Positions 41,283 through 49,626 of a stretch of DNA of 53,891 nt are shown here, piece by piece. A model generated the notes under the pieces. The model searched no databases and was not told the origin of the DNA. It saw only the letters and a program-made list of their open reading frames with translations. The DNA lies in the NCBI GenBank assembly GCA_964529795.1, contig CAZGXM010000008.1, forward strand, positions 1 to 53,891, written 5' to 3'. Both the position numbers and the translations under genes were made by a program. Source of the DNA: CAZGXM01 sp964529795. Lineage in GTDB: Bacteria > Bacillota > JADQBR01. Every line of letters begins with the position of its first letter. Position 1 is the first letter of the stretch.

Positions 41283-41602
41283 CTACTCCACAGAAATAAT
41301 ACAATAATACAGCGGCTGTCCCCCGTAGTGTACCTCTATTGCCAAATCAGGAAACTTTTCACTGATTGTTTCGCTTAATTTTTCAGCATCTACCCGCTCA
41401 ACATCCTTTATTTGTCTCCCCAGCCTGGATTTCCTTTACTGCTGCCTGCATGGTTAAAGACATGTTTGTGCCTGTATCGCCGTCCGGCACCGAAAAGACA
41501 TTTAACACATCCACAGCTGATTTATTCTTTTGCAAGTATTGGTTGCCTCCGAAAAAAACTTCATCAATTGTTCCGCATTTAAGATTTTTGCGTGTTAACC
41601 AA
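41283..41602 (-). pseudogene. Remnant of a yloV/fakA-type DAK2-domain kinase gene
   Basis: The TTG at 41602 behind AAAGGAGG opens a broken frame. Its pieces read KILNAEQLMKFF, then GGNQYLQKNKSAVDVLNVFS, then VPDGDTGTNMSLTMQAAVKE, which is the N-terminal phosphate-binding part of DAK2-domain proteins of the YloV/FakA type. After a stop, the last piece reads AEKLSETISEKFPDLAIEVH and ends HYGGQPLYYCIISVE, the typical C-terminus. About 320 bases remain of a gene that is normally near 1.6 kb. Lesions: shifts at an A-run and a T-run and loss of the whole middle near 41390-41425. Intact relatives lie next to recG, so the location agrees. Confidence 0.85.
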
Positions 41603-41676
41603 CTTAATTCCTCCTTTCACGCTAGCACCTAACATTATAGATAGTATCAATTAATGATTAGACATTAGCTGTTCAA

Positions 41677-41892
41677 TCATTTTTCCCGCAGTTTGTTCAA
41701 ATCCGCCAGTAATTTTTCCAAATCAAACCCATGCATCCGGGCACCCTGAGCTATACTCTCATCAATTGATGCCATGCAGTCACCGCAGGGCATGCCGTGT
41801 CGTTGAAAAATGCCCCTGGCCCGGGGATATTCCTGTAACACGCGAAATATAGGCCATGCACCGGTAATTTTTTCTTTCGTCCTGTCACTCAC
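41677..41892 (-). CDS. DUF1858 domain protein (redox-disulfide type)
   Basis: 71 residues from a GTG at 41892, behind GGGAGG. PRARGIFQRHGMPCGDCMAS contains the CxxC of the hybrid-cluster-protein-associated disulfide family (DUF1858, TIGR03980-like), usually a small helical protein with a redox or metal role that is not defined. The C-terminus is a charged helix (LEKLLADLNKLREK). In Clostridia such genes occur near rpmB. It diverges from rpmB. Confidence 0.8.
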   Translation of the reverse strand: MSDRTKEKITGAWPIFRVLQEYPRARGIFQRHGMPCGDCMASIDESIAQGARMHGFDLEKLLADLNKLREK

Positions 41893-41947
41893 TTTAAGAC
41901 CTCCCGGTTTTATTTATGTAATCTCATTAAAAATCGTTGCCTTAAAC

Positions 41948-41976
41948 TTGCCAAAAAATTGGATTTTTGATAGAAT
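41948..41976 (+). promoter_or_regulatory. Sigma-A promoter of rpmB
   Basis: -35 TTGCCA (41948-41953), 17 bases, -10 TAGAAT (41971-41976); RNA start near 41983, about 40 bases before the rpmB ATG, with AAGGAGGTG at 42004-42012. Confidence 0.7.
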
Positions 41977-42021
41977 TACTAAAGATGTGTACCAGCCGTA
42001 ATTTAAGGAGGTGCAAAACAA

Positions 42022-42210
42022 ATGGCAAAATGCGAAGTATGTGGTAAAGGAATTGCCACTGGCAATAAGGTCAGTCACTCCAATATCAAAACCAAACGCT
42101 CCTGGTCACCAAACCTGCAAAAAGTAAAAGCAATGGTGGATGGTTCACCGAAAAAAATTTATGTCTGTACCCGTTGCCTTCGGTCCGGGAAGGTAAAACG
42201 TGCTATCTAA
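42022..42210 (+). CDS. rpmB: Large ribosomal subunit protein bL28 (zinc-binding form)
   Basis: 62 residues. Cysteines in AKCEVCGKG (C4, C7) and VCTRCLRSGKV (C49, C52) make this the C+ form of bL28. The core VSHSNIKTKRSWSPNLQKVK is typical. Single-gene unit with its own promoter and terminator, on the plus strand, convergent with the long rpe operon. Confidence 0.97.
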   Translation: MAKCEVCGKGIATGNKVSHSNIKTKRSWSPNLQKVKAMVDGSPKKIYVCTRCLRSGKVKRAI

Positions 42211-42236
42211 AGGACTGGTTGCTGCCAGTCTTTTTT
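42211..42236 (+). terminator. Terminator behind rpmB
   Basis: Stem GACTGG / CCAGTC, 6-base loop, then six Ts, directly after the rpmB stop. On the minus strand, where it would have to end the rpe transcript, there is no T-run. Confidence 0.88.
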
Positions 42237-42265
42237 ATTTATCACTGATCAAACATGAAATAAAA

Positions 42266-42919
42266 TTATTTTCCCAATTCTGCCAAAATCCTGATGGGCT
42301 GCCGGACCTCTTCCGCACCAAAGACATATGAACCGGCCACCAGCACATTGGCACCGGCAGCTACCGCCCGGCTGGATGTCTCGCCGTTAATTCCTCCGTC
42401 CACTTCAATATCCACCCTTCTTGGAAGGCTGTCAACCATACCCTTTAAAAATTTTATTTTCGGTATGACAGCGTCAATGAAGGTCTGTCCGGCAAAACCG
42501 GGATTGACCGTCATCAGTAAAACCATATCTACATCATTTAAAATATATTCTATTGACTGGAGCGGTGTCGCAGGATTGAGGGCAACACCGGCCTTGACGC
42601 CCAATTGTTTAATGTTTTGAATCGTCCGGTGCAAATGGGTGCAAGTTTCAACATGAACTGTAATGATGTCTGCCCCTGCACGGTAAAAGTCCTGCAAATA
42701 TGCATCAGGATGTTCCACCATCAAGTGCACGTCAAAAACCAATTGGAAATGACGGCGCAAGTCTGCTACCAGCTGGTGACCAAAAGTAATGTTGGGAACA
42801 AAATGGCCGTCCATTATATCCAAATGCAGGTAGTCCGCTCCTGCCTTTTCCACCGCACGTACTTCCTCCAGAAGCCTGGCAAAGTCCGCTGACAACAGCG
42901 AAGGTGCAACAACGGGCAT
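42266..42919 (-). CDS. rpe: Ribulose-phosphate 3-epimerase
   Basis: Interconverts ribulose-5-P and xylulose-5-P. From the ATG at 42919, 8 bases behind AAAGGAG, it is 217 residues; the long frame upstream is not part of it. Metal site and loops: APSLLSADFARL, HLDIMDGHFVPNITFG, DVHLMVEHP, LMTVNPGFAGQ and IEVDGGIN. Start is 1 base after rsgA. Last gene of the priA-to-rpe operon. Confidence 0.97.
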   Translation of the reverse strand: MPVVAPSLLSADFARLLEEVRAVEKAGADYLHLDIMDGHFVPNITFGHQLVADLRRHFQLVFDVHLMVEHPDAYLQDFYRAGADIITVHVETCTHLHRTIQNIKQLGVKAGVALNPATPLQSIEYILNDVDMVLLMTVNPGFAGQTFIDAVIPKIKFLKGMVDSLPRRVDIEVDGGINGETSSRAVAAGANVLVAGSYVFGAEEVRQPIRILAELGK

Positions 42920-42920
42920 G

Positions 42921-43796
42921 CTAATAACTCCTTTCTTTGGCAATAACTTCTTCAAGAAACTGCAGGTAATTATTATAGCGGGAAAGACTGATTTCCCCTC
43001 TTTCCACAGCCCCTTTAACGCCGCACCGGGGCTCTTTATGGTGCAGGCAGGTATGAAAACGGCACCGGTCACGGTAACCGTCCATCTCCGGAAAGAGAAA
43101 ACTCAATTTTTCCCGGCTGACCTCAGGGAGCCCCACCCGGCTGAAACCAGGCGTATCCGCCACGTATCCCCCGTCAAGTGATAACAACTTGGTATACCGG
43201 GTTGTATGTCTGCCCCGGCGGGCCTTGTTGCTGATTTTACCGGTCTCCAGTTTAAAGCTCGGGTTTAAAGCATTTAACAGACTGGACTTGCCCACCCCTG
43301 ACGGACCGGCAAATACGGATATGTGGTCTCTTAAAAACGCTTTTAAGTGTTCAAGTCCTGTGCCAGTTTTTACACTGGTCACTACCAGGTCATAACCAAT
43401 CCGGTCGTAGATGGAGATTATTTGTACCGCCTCTTCATCCCGGGCAATATCTTTCTTGTTAAAACAAAGTACGGGCATAACCGGTGTTTGCTCCAAATAC
43501 ACCAGTAACCTGTCCAACAGCACCAGGTCCGGCGGCGGGTCCGCCAGAGAAACAACCAGAATTACCTGGTCTACATTGGCAACCGCGGGACGCAGCAGTT
43601 CCGTTTCCCGGGACAGCAGTTCCTCAATTACTCCCTGTCTGTCATCCACCAGGGAAATCCTCACATTATCGCCCGGCAGAAAAGTAACCTTCTCCCTTCG
43701 AAACCGACCGCGCAAGGAGCACTCTATTTCCTCACCGGATTGAGTTTTTACATAGTAAAAGCCGCCATATCCACTGAGAATTATCCCCTCTATCAA
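42921..43796 (-). CDS. rsgA: Ribosome small subunit-dependent GTPase A
   Basis: 30S maturation GTPase with permuted motifs. It is 291 residues from a TTG at 43796 behind GGAGG. Order: OB-fold (1-75), G4 NKKD near 113-116, G1 GPSGVGKSSLLNAL near 164-177, RRGRHTTRY switch, DTPGF near 213, then the zinc site CRFHTCLHHKEPRCGV near 245-260. It follows prkC by 14 bases. Confidence 0.97.
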   Translation of the reverse strand: MIEGIILSGYGGFYYVKTQSGEEIECSLRGRFRREKVTFLPGDNVRISLVDDRQGVIEELLSRETELLRPAVANVDQVILVVSLADPPPDLVLLDRLLVYLEQTPVMPVLCFNKKDIARDEEAVQIISIYDRIGYDLVVTSVKTGTGLEHLKAFLRDHISVFAGPSGVGKSSLLNALNPSFKLETGKISNKARRGRHTTRYTKLLSLDGGYVADTPGFSRVGLPEVSREKLSFLFPEMDGYRDRCRFHTCLHHKEPRCGVKGAVERGEISLSRYNNYLQFLEEVIAKERSY

Positions 43797-43810
43797 ACAG
43801 CCACCTCCCT

Positions 43811-45661
43811 CTACGGCACACTATACTCCTTAACCATTTCCCCGTCCAAAAAGACTTGTATTTTACCCCGTTTGTAAAACGGTACCCATTCCTGTACGAA
43901 ATCCCCGCTGTCATGTTGTTGATTGTACTCTTCGTGGGTACCTTTGGCATCCACCACCACAATTTTCACCAGGTGCTGCTTGTCATCATCGGGAACCGGA
44001 AAGGGTACCAGAGCCTGCTGGGGCGTAGGTCCCGGACCGCTGCTGATTACCAGGTTAACCGAGTGGCCTTGCAAAATCCTGTCACCCGGTGCCACATCCT
44101 GACTGATAACCTGATTGGTAAAGTATTCCCGGCTGCTCTGAAAGGTGAATTGCCCCAATTCCAACCGTACCTCTTTCAACTTTTCCCTGGCCTGTTCCAA
44201 CGTCAAACCTGTCAGATCCGGCATGGAAATGTATTCCGGCTGCGGCCCGCGGCTGATTGTCAAGGCAATTTCAGACCCCTCGGGCCTCTTGCTGTTTGGC
44301 GGTGGTTCCTGGCTGATAACCTTGCCCGCTTCAACCACCGCATTATAAATACGTTCCGGGTCAGGTGCAACTTTAAAACCGGCGTTGGCCAGAGCTATGC
44401 GTGCTTCACGCTCCGTCCGGCCGGTCATATCCGGAACCGCTACCAATTTTGCTCCCAGGCTTACATCAAGTTCAATAGTGCGTCCTCTCTTAACCTTTTC
44501 TCCCGCTTTTGGCTGCTGGTCCATCACCGCACCCTCAGGTATATCTTTGTTGTAGCGGCGGGACGCTACACTGGTATTCAGTCCCACCTTATTTAAAACT
44601 TTTTGTGCCTCTGCCAGGTCCATCCCCACCACATCGGGCACTTCTGTCTCCGCCACGGTGATATAAGCCTCAAAAGTATAAAAAGCCGCCAAACCTGCTC
44701 CCAGCAGCAGCAAAACCAGCAAAAATAATAACAGGTAGCCAATGGGCTTTAACCGGCGCTTCTTTGTTTTCCGTCCGGTCCTTTTATTTTTGCCCTTTCG
44801 CGGGGGCGGAAAAATCTGCGTGGGGTCGTCATCGGACCAAAGCATGTTTTTTACTTTTTGTAGATCTGCACGCATTTCCGCCGCAGTCTCGTAACGCAAT
44901 TGATAATCCTTCTCCATGGCCCGAAAAACTATTTCTTCCAACGCCGGCGGGATAACATCAGCCCGCAGTTCACGCGGCGGTGTGGGCGTATCCTGAATAT
45001 GTTTCAAAGCAATAGTTATGGGGGTCTCACCGCTGTATGGCAATTGCCCCGTCAACATTTCGTAAAGTACCACACCGGCAGCATAAATATCCGACTTTTC
45101 GTCAGCAGTTTCACCTTTTGCCTGTTCCGGTGACAGGTAATGAACCGAGCCGACAATACTGCCGGTATAAGTTACTGTGGCAGCAGTCGATGCCCGGGCT
45201 ATGCCGAAGTCTGTAACTTTGACCCGCCCGGAGGGAGTTAAGAGAATGTTCTGAGGTTTGATATCCCTGTGAATAATGTTATTTTCATGGGCATGTTCCA
45301 AAGCATCGCATATTTGGATGGCTATATTTACAGCATCCTCTAAATCCAACGGTGCATGTTCCCGGATATATTCCTTTAAGGTAGCGCCTTCAACAAATTC
45401 TATTACCAAATAATGGGCATTATCCTGTTGGCCCACATCATAGATACTGACAATGTTCGGATGAGACAGGCTCGCCACTGCCTGGGCCTCTCTTTTAAAG
45501 CGGCGTACAAAGTCCTGGTCGCTGGCAAACTGCTCCCGCAGCACTTTTACGGTAACCATCCGGTTCAACAAGGTGTCCCGGCCCTTATAAACGACAGCCA
45601 TACCGCCGCCGCCCAACTTTCCAATTATCTCGTAACGCCCGCCCAGTACTTTCCCAATCAC
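43811..45661 (-). CDS. prkC: Serine/threonine protein kinase with PASTA domains
   Basis: Membrane kinase that senses peptidoglycan fragments and controls growth and germination. From the GTG at 45661 it is 616 residues (a GTG three codons upstream is possible; both lie at GAGGTGAGG). Cytoplasmic kinase domain about 7-265: LGGGGMAVVYKG loop, catalytic lysine in VTVKVLR, HRDIKPQNILL, DFGIARAS and SPEQAKGETADEKSDIYA. A basic linker precedes one membrane helix (about 327-349), then three extracellular PASTA repeats, each beginning near VPDVVG, VPDMTG and MPDLTG, and a C-terminal beta-rich tail of about 75 residues. Paired with the phosphatase prpC. Confidence 0.96.
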   Translation of the reverse strand: MIGKVLGGRYEIIGKLGGGGMAVVYKGRDTLLNRMVTVKVLREQFASDQDFVRRFKREAQAVASLSHPNIVSIYDVGQQDNAHYLVIEFVEGATLKEYIREHAPLDLEDAVNIAIQICDALEHAHENNIIHRDIKPQNILLTPSGRVKVTDFGIARASTAATVTYTGSIVGSVHYLSPEQAKGETADEKSDIYAAGVVLYEMLTGQLPYSGETPITIALKHIQDTPTPPRELRADVIPPALEEIVFRAMEKDYQLRYETAAEMRADLQKVKNMLWSDDDPTQIFPPPRKGKNKRTGRKTKKRRLKPIGYLLLFLLVLLLLGAGLAAFYTFEAYITVAETEVPDVVGMDLAEAQKVLNKVGLNTSVASRRYNKDIPEGAVMDQQPKAGEKVKRGRTIELDVSLGAKLVAVPDMTGRTEREARIALANAGFKVAPDPERIYNAVVEAGKVISQEPPPNSKRPEGSEIALTISRGPQPEYISMPDLTGLTLEQAREKLKEVRLELGQFTFQSSREYFTNQVISQDVAPGDRILQGHSVNLVISSGPGPTPQQALVPFPVPDDDKQHLVKIVVVDAKGTHEEYNQQHDSGDFVQEWVPFYKRGKIQVFLDGEMVKEYSVP

Positions 45662-45666
45662 AGGCC

Positions 45667-46386
45667 TCACCTCTTAAAGTTATACACTAACAATACAGTA
45701 ATGTTGTCCTGGCCGCCCCGTGCCAACGCCAGATCAACCATCTGCTTTAACTTTTCCGATATTTTCGTCTTGTTTTGTAAAATAGCACAGAGTTCATCAG
45801 AGGAAACAATGCTACTCAAACCATCGGTGCAGCAGAGCAAGAGATCATCCTGTAACAGGGACAGTTCACTTAAATCCACTTCCACATCAGTTTCCGTGCC
45901 AAGGGCACGGGTGAGCAGATTTCGCCGCGGGTGGTTTTTCGCCTCCTCGGCAGTTATGTTTCCTTTGCGTACCATTTCAGAAACAAAGGAATGGTCCTTG
46001 GTTAAAAGCTGGATGTTATTGTCCCGGAACAGGTATATTCTGCTGTCCCCCACATGAGCCAGGTAGGCATGGTCATCAGGTATCCAAACCGCCGAGAGTG
46101 TGGTGCCCATTCCCAGTTGTGAAGGTTTTGCATTTGCCTGGGAAAAAATTTCCCGGTTTGCCGCAGTCACGGCATCGGACAGTACCTGGCCGGGCTGGCG
46201 GGAACCTTTATACTGCCGGATATACTCAGCTATAGTATTTACGGCAAGTTTACTGGCCACTTCACCGGCCGCATGGCCACCCATACCGTCCGCCACTGCG
46301 AAAAGATTCAACCGGGGTACCACCACGTAGGCATCCTCATTATTTCGCCTCACCAAACCGGTATGGGAAACAGCTTCTGCTAACAT
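45667..46386 (-). CDS. prpC: PP2C-type Ser/Thr phosphatase
   Basis: Manganese-dependent phosphatase opposing PrkC. From the ATG at 46386 behind GAGGGGTGAAGG it is 239 residues. Motifs: GLVRRNNEDAY, ADGMGGHAAGEVASKLAV, HVGDSRIYLFRDN, CCTDGLSSIV and RGGQDNITVLLV. Its stop overlaps the prkC start region. It is 75 bases after rlmN. Confidence 0.97.
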   Translation of the reverse strand: MLAEAVSHTGLVRRNNEDAYVVVPRLNLFAVADGMGGHAAGEVASKLAVNTIAEYIRQYKGSRQPGQVLSDAVTAANREIFSQANAKPSQLGMGTTLSAVWIPDDHAYLAHVGDSRIYLFRDNNIQLLTKDHSFVSEMVRKGNITAEEAKNHPRRNLLTRALGTETDVEVDLSELSLLQDDLLLCCTDGLSSIVSSDELCAILQNKTKISEKLKQMVDLALARGGQDNITVLLVYNFKR

Positions 46387-46460
46387 ACCTTCACCCCTCT
46401 GTGCAGCAGACAATGGAATCATTCATATTTCATTCGCGTCTTACTTGCTTTTTTCCTCTT

Positions 46461-47525
46461 TTAATCGCCATTTTTACCCCTTCCCAGTCTCCGGCGCAAC
46501 TGCCCGCAGGCAGCATCAATATCCGTTCCTTTTTCTTCACGGATTACCGCGTCAATATTCCGGAGAGACAGAGTGTCCAAAAACTGTCTGATCCTTTTTG
46601 CCGGCGGTCTTATAAGTCCGGTCTCCGGCACGGGGTTAATGGGAATTAAATTTACGTTGCACTTCAGCCCGGATAGGAGTTTTCCCAACTGTACCGCATC
46701 CTTAACAGCATCGTTAACATTGCTTATCAGCGCATATTCAAATGTTATCCGTCTGCCGGTAGTTGCCACATAATATCTACAAGCCTCTATCAACTGATTC
46801 AAAGGATATTTCTTGTTGACAGGCATCAAGCGGTTCCTGACCCTGTCCGTGGCAGCATGCAGCGAAATGGCGAGGACGACGGGCATTTTCTCCCTGGCCA
46901 GGCGACGTATCTGGGGTGTCAGGCCGCAGGTGGAAATTACTATCCGCCGCCAGCCGATGTTCAGTCCCGTATCAATATTCAGCAAACGGATTGCCTTGAC
47001 AACGTTTTCGTAATTCAGCAGCGGTTCCCCCATTCCCATGAACACTACATTGGTAATTTTTATCCCCACACTCTCTGCCACGGCCATAATCTGGCTTAAA
47101 ATCTCTCCGGTGGTCAGGTTTCTTTTCCAATCGCTTAATCCCGTGGCACAGAAAACACACCCCATGCTGCAGCCCACCTGAGAGGAAACGCATAAAGTTG
47201 TCCTGTCCCGCTGGTAATTTCTATCCCGGTAAGGCATTAACACAGTTTCTACAGTTTCCCCGTCCCTGAAACCCAGTAACAATTTTACCGTGTCACTGTC
47301 CCGAGACTGTTTTTTGGCTATTACCCGGGGATGGTCAATATGGCAGTGAGCTTCCAGGAGTTTTCTTAAATCCGCGGGGAGGTTCGTCATATCCTGAATT
47401 TGAGATACACATTTTTGATGCACCCAGTGAAATAACTGCTTGGCGCGAAAGCGGGGATATCCCCACTCATCCATCAGTATTTCCATTTCTTTCAGATTAA
47501 GACTGCGCAAATCTTTTCGCTTCAT
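46461..47525 (-). CDS. rlmN: Dual-specificity rRNA/tRNA adenine-C2 methyltransferase
   Basis: Radical SAM enzyme that makes m2A2503 in 23S rRNA and m2A37 in tRNA. It is 354 residues. The CX3CX2C cluster is in VGCSMGCVFCATG (near 112-124), with FMGMGEPLLNYENV, SLHAATDRVRNRLMPVNKK and the C-terminal cysteine used for catalysis near GTDIDAACGQLRRR. The ATG overlaps the rsmB stop (ATGA). Confidence 0.98.
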   Translation of the reverse strand: MKRKDLRSLNLKEMEILMDEWGYPRFRAKQLFHWVHQKCVSQIQDMTNLPADLRKLLEAHCHIDHPRVIAKKQSRDSDTVKLLLGFRDGETVETVLMPYRDRNYQRDRTTLCVSSQVGCSMGCVFCATGLSDWKRNLTTGEILSQIMAVAESVGIKITNVVFMGMGEPLLNYENVVKAIRLLNIDTGLNIGWRRIVISTCGLTPQIRRLAREKMPVVLAISLHAATDRVRNRLMPVNKKYPLNQLIEACRYYVATTGRRITFEYALISNVNDAVKDAVQLGKLLSGLKCNVNLIPINPVPETGLIRPPAKRIRQFLDTLSLRNIDAVIREEKGTDIDAACGQLRRRLGRGKNGD

Positions 47526-48892
47526 TGTTCCATCCCTCGCAGTTTTAGCCGCGCCACAAAAAAACCGTCCACCCCGTGGCGCTGGGGCAACAGCTGCAGG
47601 TAACCGGCACGCGCTGCTTCCCCGTCTTCTCCCTGTACGGGGTAAGGTAAATAGGGTGTGATGTCTTCACCTTCAAACCTGGAAAAGCGGTCGAGAAAAG
47701 TCCTGATCAGATCCTGGTTTTCCTCCCTGGTGACGGTACAGGTACTGTATACCATCACCCCACCGGGTTTCAGGGCACGGGCGGCACCGGCCAGTATTTC
47801 CCACTGCAGTTTTGCCATTTTTTTTATATCCTCAGGCCGCTTGCGCCAGCGGGCGTCCGCCCGCCGTGCGAGCACTCCCAGTCCGGAACAGGGTACATCC
47901 AACAACAAAAAGTCCGCCTGCTGCGGGTATTTTTCTCCCAAACACCGGGCGTCCAAAAGTATTTCTTCCACAATAGTGCAGCCCAAGCGTTTTTTATTGC
48001 TGTTGATGAGTTTTAGCTTGTGGTTATGTACGTCACAGGCAATCAATTTCCCCCGGTTGGCCATCAGTTCAGCCAAATGGGTTGTTTTCCCGCCCGGTGC
48101 CGCGCAGGCATCAATCACCAAACTGCCCGGTGCCGGCGCCAGCACCCTGGCGGGCAGCATCGAGGACTCATCCTGTAAGGTAAACAGTCCTTCCTTAAAG
48201 GACTGCAGTTGATCAAGCGGCGGACCGGCTTTAATCGTTAGCGCTTCAGGCATCAAAGTACCGGGAGAAAACTGTACATCCTCCAGCCGTAGCTTTTGTT
48301 CCAGACCCTTTCTGTCTGTTTTCAAGGTGTTAATGCGCGCAGTTACAGGCGCCGGCCGGTTATTATATGCACAGAGCTTATCCGTCCCGGCAAATCCAAA
48401 ACGTTGAACCCATCTTTCCACCAGCCAGCGCGGGTGGGAATGGATGACGGAAAGATATTCAACCGGTTCCTTGTCCCGGTCCGGCCAGTTGATGTTGTTT
48501 ATATTCCGGGCAATATTTCGCAGGACCCCGTTTACAAACCCTGCAGTTCCCCGGTGACCGGTCTTTTTCGTCAAATTGACCATTTCATTACAGGCAGCAC
48601 TGGCGGGAACCTTGTCCATATATAACAGCTGGTACGTACCCAGCAGCAAGATTAAGCGCACATCCGGGTCCAGTTTGCGCCATGGCCTGGCCAAAAATTG
48701 TTCCAGTACCCACCTTAAAGTCAAGCGCCTGCGCACGGTACCGTAGACCAACTCTGTGATAAAGGCGCGGTCTAATTTAGTCACCGCGCCCTGAATCGCC
48801 TGGTTTGCCGCCAAATTGGCATAAGCACCATGGTATTCTATTTTTCTCAGTGTTTCCAGGGCAATTTCCCTGGCAGACTTTTCCGTTATCAT
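47522..48892 (-). CDS. rsmB: 16S rRNA (cytosine967-C5)-methyltransferase
   Basis: 456 residues. N-terminal NusB-like RNA-binding domain (about 1-140: AREIALETLRKIE, AFITELVYGTVRRR) followed by a Rossmann methyltransferase with VIDACAAPGGKTTHLAE (about 258-274) and the two catalytic cysteines in LLDVPCSGLGVLARR and YSTCTVTREENQD. ATG behind GAGGAAATGAA. Confidence 0.97.
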   Translation of the reverse strand: MITEKSAREIALETLRKIEYHGAYANLAANQAIQGAVTKLDRAFITELVYGTVRRRLTLRWVLEQFLARPWRKLDPDVRLILLLGTYQLLYMDKVPASAACNEMVNLTKKTGHRGTAGFVNGVLRNIARNINNINWPDRDKEPVEYLSVIHSHPRWLVERWVQRFGFAGTDKLCAYNNRPAPVTARINTLKTDRKGLEQKLRLEDVQFSPGTLMPEALTIKAGPPLDQLQSFKEGLFTLQDESSMLPARVLAPAPGSLVIDACAAPGGKTTHLAELMANRGKLIACDVHNHKLKLINSNKKRLGCTIVEEILLDARCLGEKYPQQADFLLLDVPCSGLGVLARRADARWRKRPEDIKKMAKLQWEILAGAARALKPGGVMVYSTCTVTREENQDLIRTFLDRFSRFEGEDITPYLPYPVQGEDGEAARAGYLQLLPQRHGVDGFFVARLKLRGMEQ

Positions 48893-48904
48893 TTCATTTC
48901 CTCG

Positions 48905-49612
48905 CTATTCGTCGCCGTACATCCGTGCCAGCAGTATTAACCGCAGCAGGTTCAACACCGCCATCAACGCCGCCGCCAGGTAGGTCAGCGCCGCGGCACT
49001 GAGCACCTTTTTGGTGGGACCCACTTCCGCCCTGGAAATAAACCCGTGGCTTTCCAGTTGGGCAATGGCCCGGTTGCTGGCATTGAATTCCACCGGCAGC
49101 GTCACCACCTGGAACAGTACCGCTGCCGAAAAAAGATAGATACCCACATAGACAAGAGATGATGTCTGTAGAAAAATTCCCAGCAGCAGCAGCGGGAACG
49201 CCAGGGACGAACCAAACTGGGCAAAGGGCACCAGGTTGGCCCGTAACTGTAACGGCAAGTAACCTTGATCATGCTGCAAGGCATGCCCTGTCTCATGGGC
49301 GGCAACCCCGATGCTGGCCAGTGAATTGCTCTGGTAAACCTGCGGCGACAGTCGCAGCACCTTTTGACGCGGGTCGTAATGGTCGGACAGCGTACCGCGG
49401 GTCATCTCTATGCGTACATCATGCAGGCCCGCCCGGTCAAGTAATTCTCTGGCCACCTGAGCACCGGTATAGCCGCTTTCCGCTCTCACCTTCAGGTACT
49501 TGTTAAACGTACTCTGTACCTTCATCTGGGCGTAGCCGGCAAGGATAATTCCCGGGATGAGAATGATAAAAGTCGGGTCAAAGAAAAAGGGAAAGAAGCC
49601 GAAACCAAACAT
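48905..49612 (-). CDS. Zinc metallopeptidase, YugP family
   Basis: 235 residues with the HExxH-type site HETGHALQH near 107-115, an N-terminal membrane segment (PFFFDPTFIILIPGIILAG), and two or three hydrophobic helices in the C-terminal half. Family PF04298 (YugP, Zn_peptidase_2). The role is not well defined. In Clostridia it regularly lies between fmt and rsmB, as here. Good AGGAGGTG ribosome binding site. Confidence 0.9.
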   Translation of the reverse strand: MFGFGFFPFFFDPTFIILIPGIILAGYAQMKVQSTFNKYLKVRAESGYTGAQVARELLDRAGLHDVRIEMTRGTLSDHYDPRQKVLRLSPQVYQSNSLASIGVAAHETGHALQHDQGYLPLQLRANLVPFAQFGSSLAFPLLLLGIFLQTSSLVYVGIYLFSAAVLFQVVTLPVEFNASNRAIAQLESHGFISRAEVGPTKKVLSAAALTYLAAALMAVLNLLRLILLARMYGDE

Positions 49613-49626
49613 TTTACATACACCTC

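Noticed and set aside
42266..43072. 268-residue version of rpe starting far upstream
   Set aside because: The extra 51 residues lie over the end of rsgA, have no similarity to the family, and the ATG at 42919 has a good ribosome binding site.
43856..44596. 246-codon plus-strand open frame opposite prkC
   Set aside because: It lies wholly within the antisense of the kinase's PASTA part, has no family similarity or ribosome binding site, and the minus frame is certain.
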